Part shown: positions 51,505-61,616 of the stretch, piece after piece
Numbering within the stretch: position 1 is the first letter of the stretch
Layout of the letters: the number at the start of each line of letters is the position of its first letter
Origin: Brevibacterium sp. CBA3109
GTDB lineage: Bacteria; Actinomycetota; Actinomycetes; Actinomycetales; Brevibacteriaceae
Length of the DNA stretch: 64,000 nucleotides
Assembly (NCBI RefSeq): GCF_040256645.1
Contig: NZ_CP158281.1
Span: 1-64,000, forward strand
Direction: 5' to 3'
Program-made: the position numbers and the translations under genes
Notes under the pieces: generated by a model
Told to the model about the DNA's origin: nothing
The model's database searches: none
What the model saw: the letters and a program-made list of their open reading frames with translations, nothing else

Positions 51505-54063
51505 ATGGCCACGTACTCCAGTTCGCTGCGCTCGGGCCTGCCCAGAGTCCCGGGCGGTGAGCCATGGCCCCCAGAAGGCACCATCGGTGAGCCGCTCGAG
51601 CCGGGCGCCTCGGTTGTGCCGGAAGAGTCGTTCGAGCCGGAAGCTTCGGCAGTGCTGGACGAGTCCAGCGAGTCGGAATCGACTGATTCCGGCGCCGAGG
51701 TGGATGACTCGGTAGAGACCGAGCAGCCTGCCGCGGTCGAGCAGACCGTTGCGGGCGAAGAGCCCGCCGATGAGCCCGGTTCCGTCGGGACCGGCGCGGC
51801 GGTTGGCGCGGCCGGTGTCGCCGTAGGCGCAGCTGCTGGTACTGCCGCCGTTGCCTCCGATTCGGAGGCCGACTCCGATGCGATTCAGGATCAGTCGTCC
51901 GATTCTGTGGCTGAGGCGAGCAGTGAGGTTCCGCTGCGTCGTGGTCTGCCCCGTGTCGAAGGCGGCGACCCATGGCCGCCCGAGGGCCTCGCACCTGCCG
52001 GTGTGAAGGCTCCCTCCAACACTTCTGCTGCCTCTGCTGTTTCCGGTTCGGGAGCGGCACCTGCTGCCCCGGATGTCGCACCCGCTGTTTCGGATGCCCA
52101 GCGTGAGCCGGAAGCTCAGATCGATTCCGAGCCCTCGGCTGCACCAGCTGCCGATGCTCCGGTTGCCGCCGCTCCGGTGGCCGCTGCCGCGGCTGCAGGT
52201 GCGGGAGCCGCTGCCGGCACAGCCGCAGTCGCGTCCGCCTCCGGTGGTCAGAGCGCAGCCGAGGTTCCTCTGCGTCGTGGCCTGCCCCGGGTCGCCGGTG
52301 GCGACCCCTGGCCGCCAGAAGGGTTCGCGCCCGCCGGTGCCAAGGCCGCCTCGTCGAGTTCGGCACCATCAAGTGCTCCTGCGGCCGAGACTTCTGCTGA
52401 TGCTGGTGTCGCCAACGGCGACGAAGCACCGGCTGCCGATGTTGCTGCGGCCAAGGCCGACACGTCCTCCGCAGCTCCGGCTGCCGGCGCTGGTCCGGCT
52501 GCCGCCGCGACTGCCGGTGCCGCCGGTGCCGCTGCCGCCGCTGGTGCGGCGGTCGCCGCGTCCGGGAAGAAATCCTCCGGCGAACTCAGCGACACGCCAC
52601 TGCGCCGCGGATTGCCTCGCGTCGTCGGTGGGGATCCATGGCCACCCGAAGGCTTCGCCCCGGCGAGTGCCACGGCCACCTCTGCTTCGACCGGAGGCGA
52701 CGCTTCAGGTGCAGGCTCGGCCGACACCACGTCGACCGGCGCTGCTCCGACATCCGCCGCCACAGCCGCGGACTCTGCTGCCCCCGCTGAGAAGCCGTCG
52801 GCAGGCACGTCCGCACAGGCGGATTCCGACTCCTCGTCGGCAGCTCCAGCCGCCGCCCCGGGAGCTGCAGCCGTTGGTGCCGGTGCAGCCGGTGGCGCAG
52901 CTGCCTCCTCGAGTGCTGACGAGAAGCCAGCGGCCACCTCGGCGGAGGAGAAGCCGGCCCGTTCCGGATCGCCGAAGTCCACAGGACCGGCGCAGCGGAA
53001 GCCGATGGCCAAGCCTGCTGCGAAGACCACGGACAAGCCGACCGCGAAGCCAGCGGCCAAGCAGGCCGACAAGCCTGCCGCGAAGTCGAGCTCCGCACCG
53101 GCGAAATCGACTTCCGCCTCGGCCGCGGCCAAGCCGGATGGCGCGAAGAAGAAGGAACCGACGATGATCGGTTCCAAATCTTTGGGTCAGTGGGCGAAGC
53201 TCGGTGGTCTCGGTCTCGGCGGCCTCGTCGTCGTGGCCGGAATCCTCGTCCTCGCGGCACGAGGACTGACTACTCTGCCCGGTGTCCCCGAATTCCTCGA
53301 GCGCTACCCGGGCGAGTATCACCTGCCGGAGTTCGTCGATGACGGCTTCCCTGCTTGGGCGAGGTGGACGCATTTCCTCAATGTCTTCTTCATGGTCCTC
53401 ATCATCCGTTCGGGTCTGCAGGTGCGCCACCAGCAGAAGCCGCCGGCCTTCTACACCCCGAAGAAGGGTGGCAAGAAGATCAGCATCAACCTGTGGTTCC
53501 ACACGGGCATCGATCTTCTGTGGCTGGCCAATGGCGTCATCTTCGTGGTCCTGCTGTTCATCTCCGGGCACTGGGCGCGGATCGTGCCGACGAGTTGGGA
53601 AGTCTTCCCGAATGCGGTCTCGGCCATGCTGCAGTACGCGATGTTGGATTGGCCGGCAGAGGACGGATGGGTCAACTACAACTCCCTCCAACAGCTGATG
53701 TACTTCATCGTCGTGTTCATCGCGGCGCCGCTGGCTGCCATCACGGGTGTGCGGATGAGCGAATGGTGGCCCAAGAACGCCACCAAGCTCAACAAGATCT
53801 ATCCCGCACCACTGGCGCGTGCGATCCACTTCCCGACGATGATCTTCTTCGTGGTGTTCATCCTCATCCACGTGTTCCTCGTGTTCGCGACGGGAATGCG
53901 GCAGAACCTCAACCACATGTACGCAGGTTCGGATGATCTGAACTGGATCGGATTCATCTGGTTCGTGGCGTCTCTGGCAGTCATTGCCGGAGGTTGGTTC
54001 GCCGCCAGGCCGATGCTCTTGGCACCGATTGCGAATATGTTCGGGCGAGTGTCCAGTCGCTAG
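51505..54063 (+). CDS. Membrane cytochrome b561-like protein with long repeat-bearing disordered N-terminal arm
   Basis: 852 residues. The first 555 are low-complexity (Ala, Ser, Pro, Gly, acidic) with four copies of (L)R(R/S)GLPRVxGG(D/E)PWPPEG at about 8-24, 144-161, 254-272 and 364-383; the last three are about 110 residues apart. A Lys/Pro/Ala-rich basic stretch (about 490-550) leads to a membrane domain (about 560-852) with six helices and His residues in WTHFLNVFF, WFHTGIDLL, AIHFPTMIFF and LIHVFLVF, as in di-haem cytochrome b561/b6-like proteins. It follows etfA by one base. Inference: it takes electrons from ETF to quinone, with the repeats as docking sites. No ETF:quinone oxidoreductase gene is seen. 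Confidence 0.85.
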   Translation: MATYSSSLRSGLPRVPGGEPWPPEGTIGEPLEPGASVVPEESFEPEASAVLDESSESESTDSGAEVDDSVETEQPAAVEQTVAGEEPADEPGSVGTGAAVGAAGVAVGAAAGTAAVASDSEADSDAIQDQSSDSVAEASSEVPLRRGLPRVEGGDPWPPEGLAPAGVKAPSNTSAASAVSGSGAAPAAPDVAPAVSDAQREPEAQIDSEPSAAPAADAPVAAAPVAAAAAAGAGAAAGTAAVASASGGQSAAEVPLRRGLPRVAGGDPWPPEGFAPAGAKAASSSSAPSSAPAAETSADAGVANGDEAPAADVAAAKADTSSAAPAAGAGPAAAATAGAAGAAAAAGAAVAASGKKSSGELSDTPLRRGLPRVVGGDPWPPEGFAPASATATSASTGGDASGAGSADTTSTGAAPTSAATAADSAAPAEKPSAGTSAQADSDSSSAAPAAAPGAAAVGAGAAGGAAASSSADEKPAATSAEEKPARSGSPKSTGPAQRKPMAKPAAKTTDKPTAKPAAKQADKPAAKSSSAPAKSTSASAAAKPDGAKKKEPTMIGSKSLGQWAKLGGLGLGGLVVVAGILVLAARGLTTLPGVPEFLERYPGEYHLPEFVDDGFPAWARWTHFLNVFFMVLIIRSGLQVRHQQKPPAFYTPKKGGKKISINLWFHTGIDLLWLANGVIFVVLLFISGHWARIVPTSWEVFPNAVSAMLQYAMLDWPAEDGWVNYNSLQQLMYFIVVFIAAPLAAITGVRMSEWWPKNATKLNKIYPAPLARAIHFPTMIFFVVFILIHVFLVFATGMRQNLNHMYAGSDDLNWIGFIWFVASLAVIAGGWFAARPMLLAPIANMFGRVSSR

Positions 54064-54087
54064 CGGGATTCGCAGCACCGGATCTCT

Positions 54088-54125
54088 AAGGCCCCTGCAG
54101 GACGATTGAGTTCTGCAGGGGCCTT
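54088..54125 (+). terminator. Terminator of the etf-cytochrome b operon
   Basis: AAGGCCCCTGCAG pairs perfectly with CTGCAGGGGCCTT over a 12-base loop, 24 bases after the stop; followed by CGTTGTG, so only a weak T-rich end. Confidence 0.8.
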
Positions 54126-54250
54126 CGTTGTGCCGCAATACGTCCTGCGGGTGACGGTGCGCGCCAACGGTTGGCAAGTTCTTCTCGACCCAGCGCACGT
54201 TTTCCTTGACGACAACCCTTGACCGGGAACTTCGCTGCCTCTATCGTTGA

Positions 54251-54276
54251 TGCAACGAGGTTGCAATGAGTGCAAC
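54251..54276. promoter_or_regulatory. TGCAAC/GTTGCA operator cluster before the creatine genes
   Basis: TGCAAC (54251), GTTGCA (54260) and TGCAAC (54271) form two overlapping inverted repeats with spacers of 3 and 5 bases. They lie 75-100 bases before the transporter start. One of the two regulators of the cluster, IclR or GntR, is the likely binder. Confidence 0.6.
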
Positions 54277-54350
54277 TTCTTCGTATCAGTCACGATGATG
54301 GAGAAGACAAAGATGTCGATATTCACTCTCACGAGATCGGCGGTGTGATC

Positions 54351-55664
54351 ATGTCTCAGATCTCGGCTCCCGCCGCCTCCCCCTCGGTCAAACAGAAGCG
54401 CGTCCTGCGCCGGGTCATCTCGGCGAGCTTCATCGGCAATTTCGTCGAGTGGTTCGACTACGGCGTGTACGGATACTTCGCAGCCACGATCGCACTCGTC
54501 TTCTTCCCCGCCTCCGAGGGCAACACCGCCCTGCTCGCGACCTTCGCAGTCTTCGCGGTGTCCTTCGTCGTCCGTCCGATCGGCGGGTTCATCTGGGGCC
54601 ACATCGGCGACAAGATCGGTCGCCGATCGGCGCTGTCGATGTCGATCCTCATCATGTCGATCTCGACATTCGCCATCGGTCTGCTGCCTAGCTACGCCAT
54701 GGTCGGCCTGTTCGCGCCGGTGCTTCTGCTGCTCGTCCGCCTCGTCCAGGGCTTCTCCGCGGCTGGCGAGTACGCGGGCGCCTCGGCGTTCCTCGTCGAA
54801 TACGCGCCCCCGGGCCGACGCGGTCTCTACGGGGCAGTGGTCCCGGCCAGCACCGCTTCGGGGCTTCTGCTGGGCTCTGTGCTCGCTGCGGTCCTCACCT
54901 CTGTGCTCACCGACGTGCAGTTGGAGACCTGGGGTTGGCGGCTGCCATTCTTCCTTGCGGCTCCCATGGGCCTCATCGGCCGCTATATCCGCACACGGCT
55001 CGAAGACACTCCGGCCTTCCGCGAACTGGCCCAGGAGGACGAAGTCATCAAGGCGCCGGTCTTCGCCATGTTCCGCGACCATTGGCGCCCGCTGATCATC
55101 GCCATGTGCGCGGTGCTGCTCAATGCGGTCGGTTTCTACGTGGTGCTGACCTATATGCCCACCTATCTCACGACGGAATTAGGGTATGGCGCCACCGAAT
55201 CCTTCATCGCCACGACGATCGCGCTGCTGACATATATCGGGTTCATCCTGCTGACGGGGCTGGCCTCGGACCGGTTCGGGCGCAAGCGGATGCTCTTCAT
55301 CGCCTCCATCGTCTTCATCATCTTCACCGTCCCGGCGTTTATGCTTCTCGGCTCCGGCAGCTTCACCGTCGTGGTCCTCGTCCAGATCGCGCTGGGCGGC
55401 ATGCTCACACTCAACGACGGGACACTGCCGACCTTCCTCGCCGAGATGTTCCCGACGAGGATCCGCTACAGCGGATTCGCCGTCAGCTTCAACCTCTCGA
55501 ATTCCCTCTTCGGCGGCACAGCACCGTTCATGGCCACCCTGCTCATCGGTGTGACGAACTCGCCGCTGGCACCCGGCTGGTATCTCATGGCTGCCGCAGT
55601 CGTCTGCCTGGGCGCGGTCCTCTGTGCCAAGGAGACTTTCCACAAACCTCTGCGCGAAGTCTGA
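54351..55664 (+). CDS. MFS transporter, metabolite:H+ symporter (MHS) family; probable creatine uptake
   Basis: About 437 residues, 12 helices. MHS marks: SFIGNFVEWFDYGVYGYF at the first helix, GHIGDKIGRRSAL in loop 2-3, LVQGFSAAGEYAGASAFLVE in helix 5 region (in parts) and TGLASDRFGRKRML in loop 8-9. It stands 80 bases before creatinase in the same direction, so creatine or a related compound is the likely substrate (inference). ATG 54351 is preferred; the frame extends to 54270 over the operator zone. Confidence 0.88.
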   Translation: MSQISAPAASPSVKQKRVLRRVISASFIGNFVEWFDYGVYGYFAATIALVFFPASEGNTALLATFAVFAVSFVVRPIGGFIWGHIGDKIGRRSALSMSILIMSISTFAIGLLPSYAMVGLFAPVLLLLVRLVQGFSAAGEYAGASAFLVEYAPPGRRGLYGAVVPASTASGLLLGSVLAAVLTSVLTDVQLETWGWRLPFFLAAPMGLIGRYIRTRLEDTPAFRELAQEDEVIKAPVFAMFRDHWRPLIIAMCAVLLNAVGFYVVLTYMPTYLTTELGYGATESFIATTIALLTYIGFILLTGLASDRFGRKRMLFIASIVFIIFTVPAFMLLGSGSFTVVVLVQIALGGMLTLNDGTLPTFLAEMFPTRIRYSGFAVSFNLSNSLFGGTAPFMATLLIGVTNSPLAPGWYLMAAAVVCLGAVLCAKETFHKPLREV

Positions 55665-55744
55665 TCGCGCAGACGCACCCCTCCCGCCTCACCCGCAACG
55701 CACCCCGACTCAACCACGGTTCACCCACACGAGAAGGAGATCTC

Positions 55745-56998
55745 ATGACCACCACAACCGATACCGCCTCCGTCGCCGATCTCGAGCGCCTCAAGGTCCT
55801 CCACAACGGCTCCAAGTCGAAGCTGACGTTCTCTGACGCAGAGATGGAGCGTCGCCTGACCGGGCTGCGGGCGATCATGGCCGAGAAGGAACTCGACGCC
55901 GTCGTGCTCACCTCGTTTCACAACATCAAGTACTACTCGGACTTCCTCTTCACCTACTTCGGCCGTTCCTACGCGATGGTCGTCACCGCCGATGACTCCG
56001 TGACGGTCACGGCCAACATCGACGCGGGCATGCCCTGGCGCACGAGCTATGGCGAGAACATCGTCTACACGGACTGGCGCCGCGACAACTACCTCTATGC
56101 CATCCAGGAGGGTCTGCGGCAGCGCGGAATCGCCGCCCCCAGGCGCCTCGGTGTCGAGGACGACAGTCTGCCGCTGGAGAATCGCAACAAGATCCAGGCG
56201 GCGTTCTCCTCCGCGAGCCTCGTCGACATCTCGCAGGCCGCGATGCGTCAGCGCATGATCAAGTCGGGCGAGGAGATCGAGGTCATCAAGCACAGCGCCC
56301 GGATCGGAGACCTCGGCGGGGAGGCGATCAAGGCCGCGATCACCGAAGGCATCAGCGAGTACGAAGTCGCCCTCATCGGCACCGAGGCGATGGTCCACGA
56401 GATCGCCAAGACCTTCCCCGACCAGGAGGTCCGCGACACCTGGGTGTGGTTCCAGTCGGGCATCAACACCGACGGAGCACACAATTGGGCGACGACGCGG
56501 AAGGTGCGCAAGGGCGACATCCTCAGCCTCAACTGCTTCCCGATGCCCTCGGGCTACTACACCGCACTCGAGCGCACCCTCTTCTACGGTGAGCCCGACC
56601 AGGCCTCGCTCGACCTGTGGAACGTCAACGTCGAGGTGCACAGGCGGGGGATCGAACTGATCAAGCCGGGCGCGGTGTGCAAGGACATCGCGGCCGAACT
56701 CAACGAGATCTACTTCGAACACGGCCTGTTCTCGAACCGCACCTTCGGTTACGGTCACTCCTTCGGTGTGCTCAGCCACTACTATGGCCGCGAAGCCGGC
56801 CTCGAGCTGCGCGAGGACATCGACACCGTGCTCGAGCCGGGCATGGTCGTGTCGATGGAGCCGATGATCACCGTCCTCGAGGGCCAGCCGGGAGCCGGCG
56901 GCTACCGCGAGCACGATATCTGCGTCGTGGGCGAGTCCGGGTCCGAGGACATCACGAAGTTCCCCTTCGGACCCGAGCACAACATCATCCCTGCCTGA
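55745..56998 (+). CDS. Creatinase (creatine amidinohydrolase), M24/pita-bread fold
   Basis: Hydrolyses creatine to sarcosine and urea; cytosolic homodimer. 417 residues. Very similar to known creatinases: TSFHNIKYYSDFLFTYFGR, ENIVYTDWRRDNYLYAI, WFQSGINTDGAHN with catalytic His246, SLNCFPMPSGYYTALERTLF, GYGHSFGVLSHYYGREAG and VVSMEPMITVLEG. Unlike metallopeptidases of the same fold it needs no metal. GAGAAGGAG stands four bases before the ATG. Its product feeds the sarcosine oxidase encoded downstream. Confidence 0.95.
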   Translation: MTTTTDTASVADLERLKVLHNGSKSKLTFSDAEMERRLTGLRAIMAEKELDAVVLTSFHNIKYYSDFLFTYFGRSYAMVVTADDSVTVTANIDAGMPWRTSYGENIVYTDWRRDNYLYAIQEGLRQRGIAAPRRLGVEDDSLPLENRNKIQAAFSSASLVDISQAAMRQRMIKSGEEIEVIKHSARIGDLGGEAIKAAITEGISEYEVALIGTEAMVHEIAKTFPDQEVRDTWVWFQSGINTDGAHNWATTRKVRKGDILSLNCFPMPSGYYTALERTLFYGEPDQASLDLWNVNVEVHRRGIELIKPGAVCKDIAAELNEIYFEHGLFSNRTFGYGHSFGVLSHYYGREAGLELREDIDTVLEPGMVVSMEPMITVLEGQPGAGGYREHDICVVGESGSEDITKFPFGPEHNIIPA

Positions 56999-57104
56999 GC
57001 GCCGCGAGCGCTCACGCACGAGCCGAAGCTGGAAGGACCGGGTCGCTCCCGGAAGTGTCCGCGGGCATCGTCAGTCGGTGCCCGCGGGCGAATACACTGA
57101 CATC

Positions 57105-57881
57105 ATGCCTCGACAGTCTTCCGACACCTCCCACCGCGGTGCCTCCGTCATCGAGAACACGGTGTCGATCCTCCGCTGCTTCTCCCCCGACCGGCAGGAG
57201 CTCGGCGTCACGGAGATCGCGCCGCGAGTGGGTCTGCACAAGAGCACCGTGTCCAGAATCCTCACCGCACTCGAAGCCCAGGGCATCGTCGAGCAGGAAT
57301 CCTCCCGTCGCTACCGGCTGGGTCTGGGAATCCTCGCGATCGCAGGCCCCCTGCTCGCCGACCTCGATGTCAGGAGGGCCGCCTATCCGATCCTCCAGGA
57401 CCTCACCCGCAGGACCGAGGAGACCAGCGCCCTCATCGTGTGGAACGGGACCGAGGCGATCACCGTCGAGCAGATCCCGAGCCCGCAGCAGGTCAAGCAC
57501 ACCTCAAGCTTGGGCTCGCGGTATCAGACCGCCTACAGCGCGTCGGTGCAGGTCTTCCTCGATTTCGCTGAGACCGCCGAGGTCCAGGCGCTCGCCGACA
57601 GCGACTCCCTCCTCGGTCTGGACTCCAGCCCCGAGAACTTCGACGCCTACCGCGCCCTTCTCTGCAGCAATCGGCAGCGAGGCTACGCACTCAACGATGC
57701 CCACACGTCGCCGAACGAGGTCGGGGTCGCAGCCGGTGTCCACGACCATCGCGGAGCGCTCGTTGCCGCCGTTCTCATCGCGGCACCCAAGTTCCGCACC
57801 GATGCGGATCAGATCGCAAAACTCGGTCAGTGCTGTGTGGATGCCGCTCAACGGGTCTCGCAGCGCCTGGGTGGCCACTGA
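57105..57881 (+). CDS. IclR family transcriptional regulator
   Basis: 258 residues. Winged helix: VIENTVSILRCFSPDRQELGV, VGLHKSTVSRILTALEAQG and YRLGLGILAIAG; the effector domain follows with ETSALIVWNG and the closing helix. The ATG at 57105 has a TACACT hexamer (57092-57097) just before it and no ribosome site, which suggests a leaderless transcript. Position after creatinase points to control of creatine genes. Confidence 0.9.
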   Translation: MPRQSSDTSHRGASVIENTVSILRCFSPDRQELGVTEIAPRVGLHKSTVSRILTALEAQGIVEQESSRRYRLGLGILAIAGPLLADLDVRRAAYPILQDLTRRTEETSALIVWNGTEAITVEQIPSPQQVKHTSSLGSRYQTAYSASVQVFLDFAETAEVQALADSDSLLGLDSSPENFDAYRALLCSNRQRGYALNDAHTSPNEVGVAAGVHDHRGALVAAVLIAAPKFRTDADQIAKLGQCCVDAAQRVSQRLGGH

Positions 57882-57924
57882 CCTCGACCCGCCTCGGGCC
57901 TCATCGCCGGGTTCGACTCAGCAC

Positions 57925-58587
57925 TCACCTCAGGGCTGCGCGCAGGGTCTTGTCGAAATCGCGGACATGGTCGGCGGCAAGCTGTGCCACCGCCTCCTCG
58001 TCGCCCTCGACGATCGCCTCGAGCAGGTTGATGTGCTCACGGATATGTCCGATGAGGTCGGGCATGCGCGGGATGACCAGGCACCAGATCCGCGTCGCCA
58101 GATCGTCGAGGCGCACGAGGGTCTCCGTGAGATGCGGATTGTCGACGGAGCCGTAGATGAGGCGGTGCACGGACAGGTCCCGCTCCATCAGAGTCCGCTG
58201 ATCGACGTCTGTTCCGAGCTCCCGGAGTTTCGAGATCATCGCCGTGAACTCCTCGCGTCGGGTGGCATCGAGGTTGGCAGCCGCCTTGCTAGCGGCGATG
58301 GGTTCGAGGACTTCACGCATCTCGGAGATCGTGGACAGATCGGTGAGATCGACGTTCGTGGAAAAGGTTCCGCGGCGCGGGAACGAGACGACGAGATGAT
58401 CGCTCTCCAAGCGTTTGAGCGCCTCGCGGATCGGGGTGCGGCCGACATCGAGCTCAGTGCTGAGCACGGCCTCGTTGATGGCGTCGCCGGGGGCGATGTC
58501 GAGCATGATGAGTCGGTGACGGAGGGTTTCATAGGCGTGGTCGGAGAGTGACCCTCGGTTCGACTTCGGGGCTGCCGATGTGCGCAT
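57925..58587 (-). CDS. GntR family regulator, FCD subgroup
   Basis: 220 residues. Winged helix with LSDHAYETLRHRLIMLDIAP, VGRTPIREALKRLESDHLV and PRRGTFS; FCD ligand domain with ERDLSVHRLIYGSVDNPHL and HIREHINLLEAIVEGDE. Divergent from glyA-sox with a palindrome between, so it probably regulates sarcosine oxidation. Confidence 0.92.
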   Translation of the reverse strand: MRTSAAPKSNRGSLSDHAYETLRHRLIMLDIAPGDAINEAVLSTELDVGRTPIREALKRLESDHLVVSFPRRGTFSTNVDLTDLSTISEMREVLEPIAASKAAANLDATRREEFTAMISKLRELGTDVDQRTLMERDLSVHRLIYGSVDNPHLTETLVRLDDLATRIWCLVIPRMPDLIGHIREHINLLEAIVEGDEEAVAQLAADHVRDFDKTLRAALR

Positions 58588-58648
58588 GGCTCAACTCCTG
58601 AAAAACCTGTTGCATTCCGTGACTGACACTGCTTAGAATACAGGAAGA

Positions 58649-58666
58649 CAACTGATATATTAGTTG
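58649..58666. promoter_or_regulatory. Operator between gntR and glyA
   Basis: CAACTGATATATTAGTTG, an 18-bp palindrome with one mismatched pair, 26 bases before the glyA start codon. Typical form for FCD-GntR proteins. Confidence 0.7.
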
Positions 58667-58691
58667 ATGATCAATGATCGAAGGAGATCAC

Positions 58692-60077
58692 ATGACACAG
58701 CAGATTGCGGATCGGGTCGACCCCTCCGATGTCTCCGCCGTCGTCGCCGACGCCGGCTTCCCCAGCCGGGAGCCCGTCGAGCTGAGTACGCCCATCGCAG
58801 ACCTCGATCCGCAGATCGCGGGCTTCATCGATGCCGAACTCGCCCGTCAGCGCGAGGGCCTTGAGATGATCGCCTCCGAGAATCACACCGCGTCGGCCGT
58901 CATGGCCGCGCAGGGTTCGGTGCTGACGAACAAGTACGCGGAGGGCTACCCCGGTCGTCGCTACTACGGCGGCTGCGAGCATGTCGACGAGGTCGAACGC
59001 ATCGCCATCGCCCGGGTCAAGGAGCTCTTCGGTGCCGAGTTCGCGAACGTCCAGCCGCACTCCGGGGCTCAGGCCAATGCCTCGGTCATGCACGCGCTCA
59101 TCCGGCCCGGCGACACAGTGCTCGGCCTCGACCTCGCCCACGGCGGTCACCTCACCCACGGGATGAAGATCAACTTCTCGGGCCGCCTCTACGACATCGT
59201 CGCCTACGGCGTGCGCGATGACACCCATCGCGTGGATATGGCCGAGGTCGATCGTCTGGCCCAGGAGCACCGCCCCAAACTCATCGTCGCGGGCTGGTCG
59301 GCCTACTCGCGTCAGCTCGACTTCGCCGAATTCCGTCGCATCGCCGACTCCATCGGTGCCTACCTGATGGTCGATATGGCCCACTTCGCCGGCCTCGTCG
59401 CCGCCGGCCTGCACCCCTCGCCCGTGCCGCATGCCCACGTCGTGACGTCGACGACGCACAAGACCCTCGGCGGCCCTCGGGGCGGAATCATCCTGTCGAG
59501 CGACGCCGCCATCGCCAAGAAGATCAATTCTGCGGTCTTCCCCGGCCAGCAGGGCGGGCCGCTCGAGCACGTCATCGCAGGCAAGGCCGTGGCCTTCGGA
59601 CTCGCCGCCACCGAGAACTTCGCCGACAAGCAGCGTCGCACGCTGGCCGGTGCGGCGGAACTCGCCCGCCGCCTCGGCGAATCCGATGTCTCCGACCGCG
59701 GCATCGGGGTCGTGACAGGGGGCACCGACGTCCACCTCGTCCTCGTCGACCTGCGCAACTCGGTGCTCGACGGCGGACAGGCCGAGGACCTCCTCGCCGA
59801 GGTCGGCATCACCGTCAACCGCAACGCCGTGCCCAACGACCCGCGACCGCCGATGGTGACCTCGGGCCTGCGCATCGGCACTCCGGCCCTGGCCAGCCGC
59901 GGATTCGGCTCGGCCGCCTTCGCCGAGGTCGCCGACATCATCGCCCAAACCCTCATCGCCGGAACCGCAGAGACCGGAGCCGCTGCCGAGACCATCGCTG
60001 AGCTCGGTGCCCGCGTCTCCGCGCTCGCCGCCGACCACCCGCTGTATCCCACCATCGCAGAGATCGGAGCACACTGA
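58692..60077 (+). CDS. glyA: Serine hydroxymethyltransferase
   Basis: PLP enzyme interconverting glycine plus methylene-THF and serine plus THF. 461 residues, with about 30 extra at the N-terminus versus usual GlyA. Signs: [52 protein letters not shown], and [14 protein letters not shown] with PLP lysine K257. ATG 58692 has AAGGAG at five bases. As part of the sox operon (TGATG overlap with soxB) it uses the two products of sarcosine oxidation, glycine and methylene-THF. A housekeeping glyA probably exists elsewhere. Confidence 0.95.
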   Translation: MTQQIADRVDPSDVSAVVADAGFPSREPVELSTPIADLDPQIAGFIDAELARQREGLEMIASENHTASAVMAAQGSVLTNKYAEGYPGRRYYGGCEHVDEVERIAIARVKELFGAEFANVQPHSGAQANASVMHALIRPGDTVLGLDLAHGGHLTHGMKINFSGRLYDIVAYGVRDDTHRVDMAEVDRLAQEHRPKLIVAGWSAYSRQLDFAEFRRIADSIGAYLMVDMAHFAGLVAAGLHPSPVPHAHVVTSTTHKTLGGPRGGIILSSDAAIAKKINSAVFPGQQGGPLEHVIAGKAVAFGLAATENFADKQRRTLAGAAELARRLGESDVSDRGIGVVTGGTDVHLVLVDLRNSVLDGGQAEDLLAEVGITVNRNAVPNDPRPPMVTSGLRIGTPALASRGFGSAAFAEVADIIAQTLIAGTAETGAAAETIAELGARVSALAADHPLYPTIAEIGAH

Positions 60078-61294
60078 TGGCCGACCAACTCCCCGAACAC
60101 CCGGACTTCCTCTGGCGCAACCCCGAGCCGAAGGCTTCGTACGACGCGATCATCATCGGCGGCGGCGGCCACGGTCTCGCGACGGCCTACTACCTCGCGA
60201 AGGACCACGGCATGACGAACATTGCCATCCTCGAACGCGGATGGCTGGCCGGGGGCAATATGGCCCGAAACACGACGATCATCCGCTCGAACTACCTCTG
60301 GGACGAATCCGCAGCGATGTACGAGAAGTCCCTCAAGCTCTGGGAGCAGCTGCCCGAGGAACTCGACTACGACTTCCTGTTCTCCCAGCGCGGTGTCCTC
60401 AACCTCGCCCACACCCTGCAGGATGTGCGTGAGTCCCAGAGGCGTGTGAATGCGAACGCGCTCAACGGCGTCGACGCCGAATGGCTCGACCCCGAGCAGG
60501 TCAAGGAGGTCTGCCCGATCATCAACATCGGCGATGACCTGCGCTACCCGGTCATGGGCGGGACCTACCAGCCGCGTGCCGGCATCGCCAAGCATGACCA
60601 CGTCGCCTGGGCCTTCGCCCGCAAGTGTGACGAAATGGGCGTCGACATCATCCAGAACTGTGAGGTCACCGGAATCGAGCGCATCGGCGACAAGGTCGTC
60701 GGCGTCGAGACCAACCGCGGCAACATCGCCACCGAGAAGGTGGCCATGTGCGTGGCCGGAGACTCCTCGGTGCTGGCCGATATGGCCGGGATCCGACTGC
60801 CGATCCAGTCCCATCCTCTGCAGGCCCTGGTGTCCGAACTCTTCGAACCCGTCCACCCGACCGTCGTGATGTCCAATCACGTCCACGTCTACGTCTCCCA
60901 GGCGCACAAGGGCGAGCTGGTCATGGGCGCCGGCGTCGACTCCTATAACGGCTATGGGCAACGAGGCGGCTTCCATGTCATCGAAGAGCAGCTCGCCGCC
61001 GCGGTCGAACTCTTCCCGATCTTCGCCCGCGCCCATGTGCTGCGCACCTGGGGCGGCATCGTCGACGTCACCCTCGACGCCTCACCGATCGTGTCGAAGA
61101 CCGAGGTCGCAGGACTCTACGCCAACTGCGGATGGGGCACCGGAGGCTTCAAGGGAACACCTGCCGCCGGCTACACCTTCGCCCACACCATCGCGAACGA
61201 CGAACCGCACCCGCTCAACGCCCCCTACGCGCTCGACCGGTTCGAAACCGGTCACCTCATCGACGAGCACGGCGCGGCCGCCGTGGCCCACTGA
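60077..61294 (+). CDS. soxB: Sarcosine oxidase beta subunit (heterotetrameric)
   Basis: 405 residues, FAD-binding subunit where sarcosine is oxidised. Dinucleotide motif [18 protein letters not shown] (about 19-36), then [21 protein letters not shown], the conserved start of the family, and [19 protein letters not shown] near the end. Also binds covalent FMN at the interface with the alpha subunit. Order soxB-soxD-soxA after glyA is the classical one. Confidence 0.96.
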   Translation: MADQLPEHPDFLWRNPEPKASYDAIIIGGGGHGLATAYYLAKDHGMTNIAILERGWLAGGNMARNTTIIRSNYLWDESAAMYEKSLKLWEQLPEELDYDFLFSQRGVLNLAHTLQDVRESQRRVNANALNGVDAEWLDPEQVKEVCPIINIGDDLRYPVMGGTYQPRAGIAKHDHVAWAFARKCDEMGVDIIQNCEVTGIERIGDKVVGVETNRGNIATEKVAMCVAGDSSVLADMAGIRLPIQSHPLQALVSELFEPVHPTVVMSNHVHVYVSQAHKGELVMGAGVDSYNGYGQRGGFHVIEEQLAAAVELFPIFARAHVLRTWGGIVDVTLDASPIVSKTEVAGLYANCGWGTGGFKGTPAAGYTFAHTIANDEPHPLNAPYALDRFETGHLIDEHGAAAVAH

Positions 61295-61319
61295 CCGGAT
61301 CGACTCAGGAAGGACGACC

Positions 61320-61616
61320 ATGCTTCTCATCGACTGCCCGCACTGCGGGCCACGCGACGAAACCGAATTCCACTACGGCGGGCAGGCCCACGTTGCCTAC
61401 CCCGCCGACCCCCACGCACTGAGCGACCGGGAGTGGGCCGAGTTCCTCTTCTATCGCGACAACGACCGCGGCCTCTATGCCGAGAGGTGGAGCCACAGCC
61501 TCGGCTGCCGCAAGTGGTTCAACGCCGTCCGCGACACCGTGACCTATGACTTCACGGCCATCTATCCCATGGGCGATCCGCGCCCGACTCCAGCCGAAGG
61601 TGAGGCCGCACGATGA
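61320..61616 (+). CDS. soxD: Sarcosine oxidase delta subunit
   Basis: 98 residues, small zinc-binding subunit. [18 protein letters not shown] at the start (Cys pair), [12 protein letters not shown] with third Cys, and [14 protein letters not shown] are family signs. AGGAAGGA precedes the ATG; the stop overlaps soxA by four bases. Confidence 0.95.
   Translation: MLLIDCPHCGPRDETEFHYGGQAHVAYPADPHALSDREWAEFLFYRDNDRGLYAERWSHSLGCRKWFNAVRDTVTYDFTAIYPMGDPRPTPAEGEAAR

Noticed and set aside
52073-54198. Long frames overlapping the cytochrome b gene in other frames and on the other strand
   Set aside because: Pro/Arg/Ser-rich translations of a repetitive Ala-rich gene; the etf-linked frame contains the membrane domain and the conserved repeats.
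58671-60074. 467-residue frame opposite glyA
   Set aside because: It is the mirror of a confirmed gene, with no family resemblance and no ribosome site; typical antisense openness in high-GC DNA.
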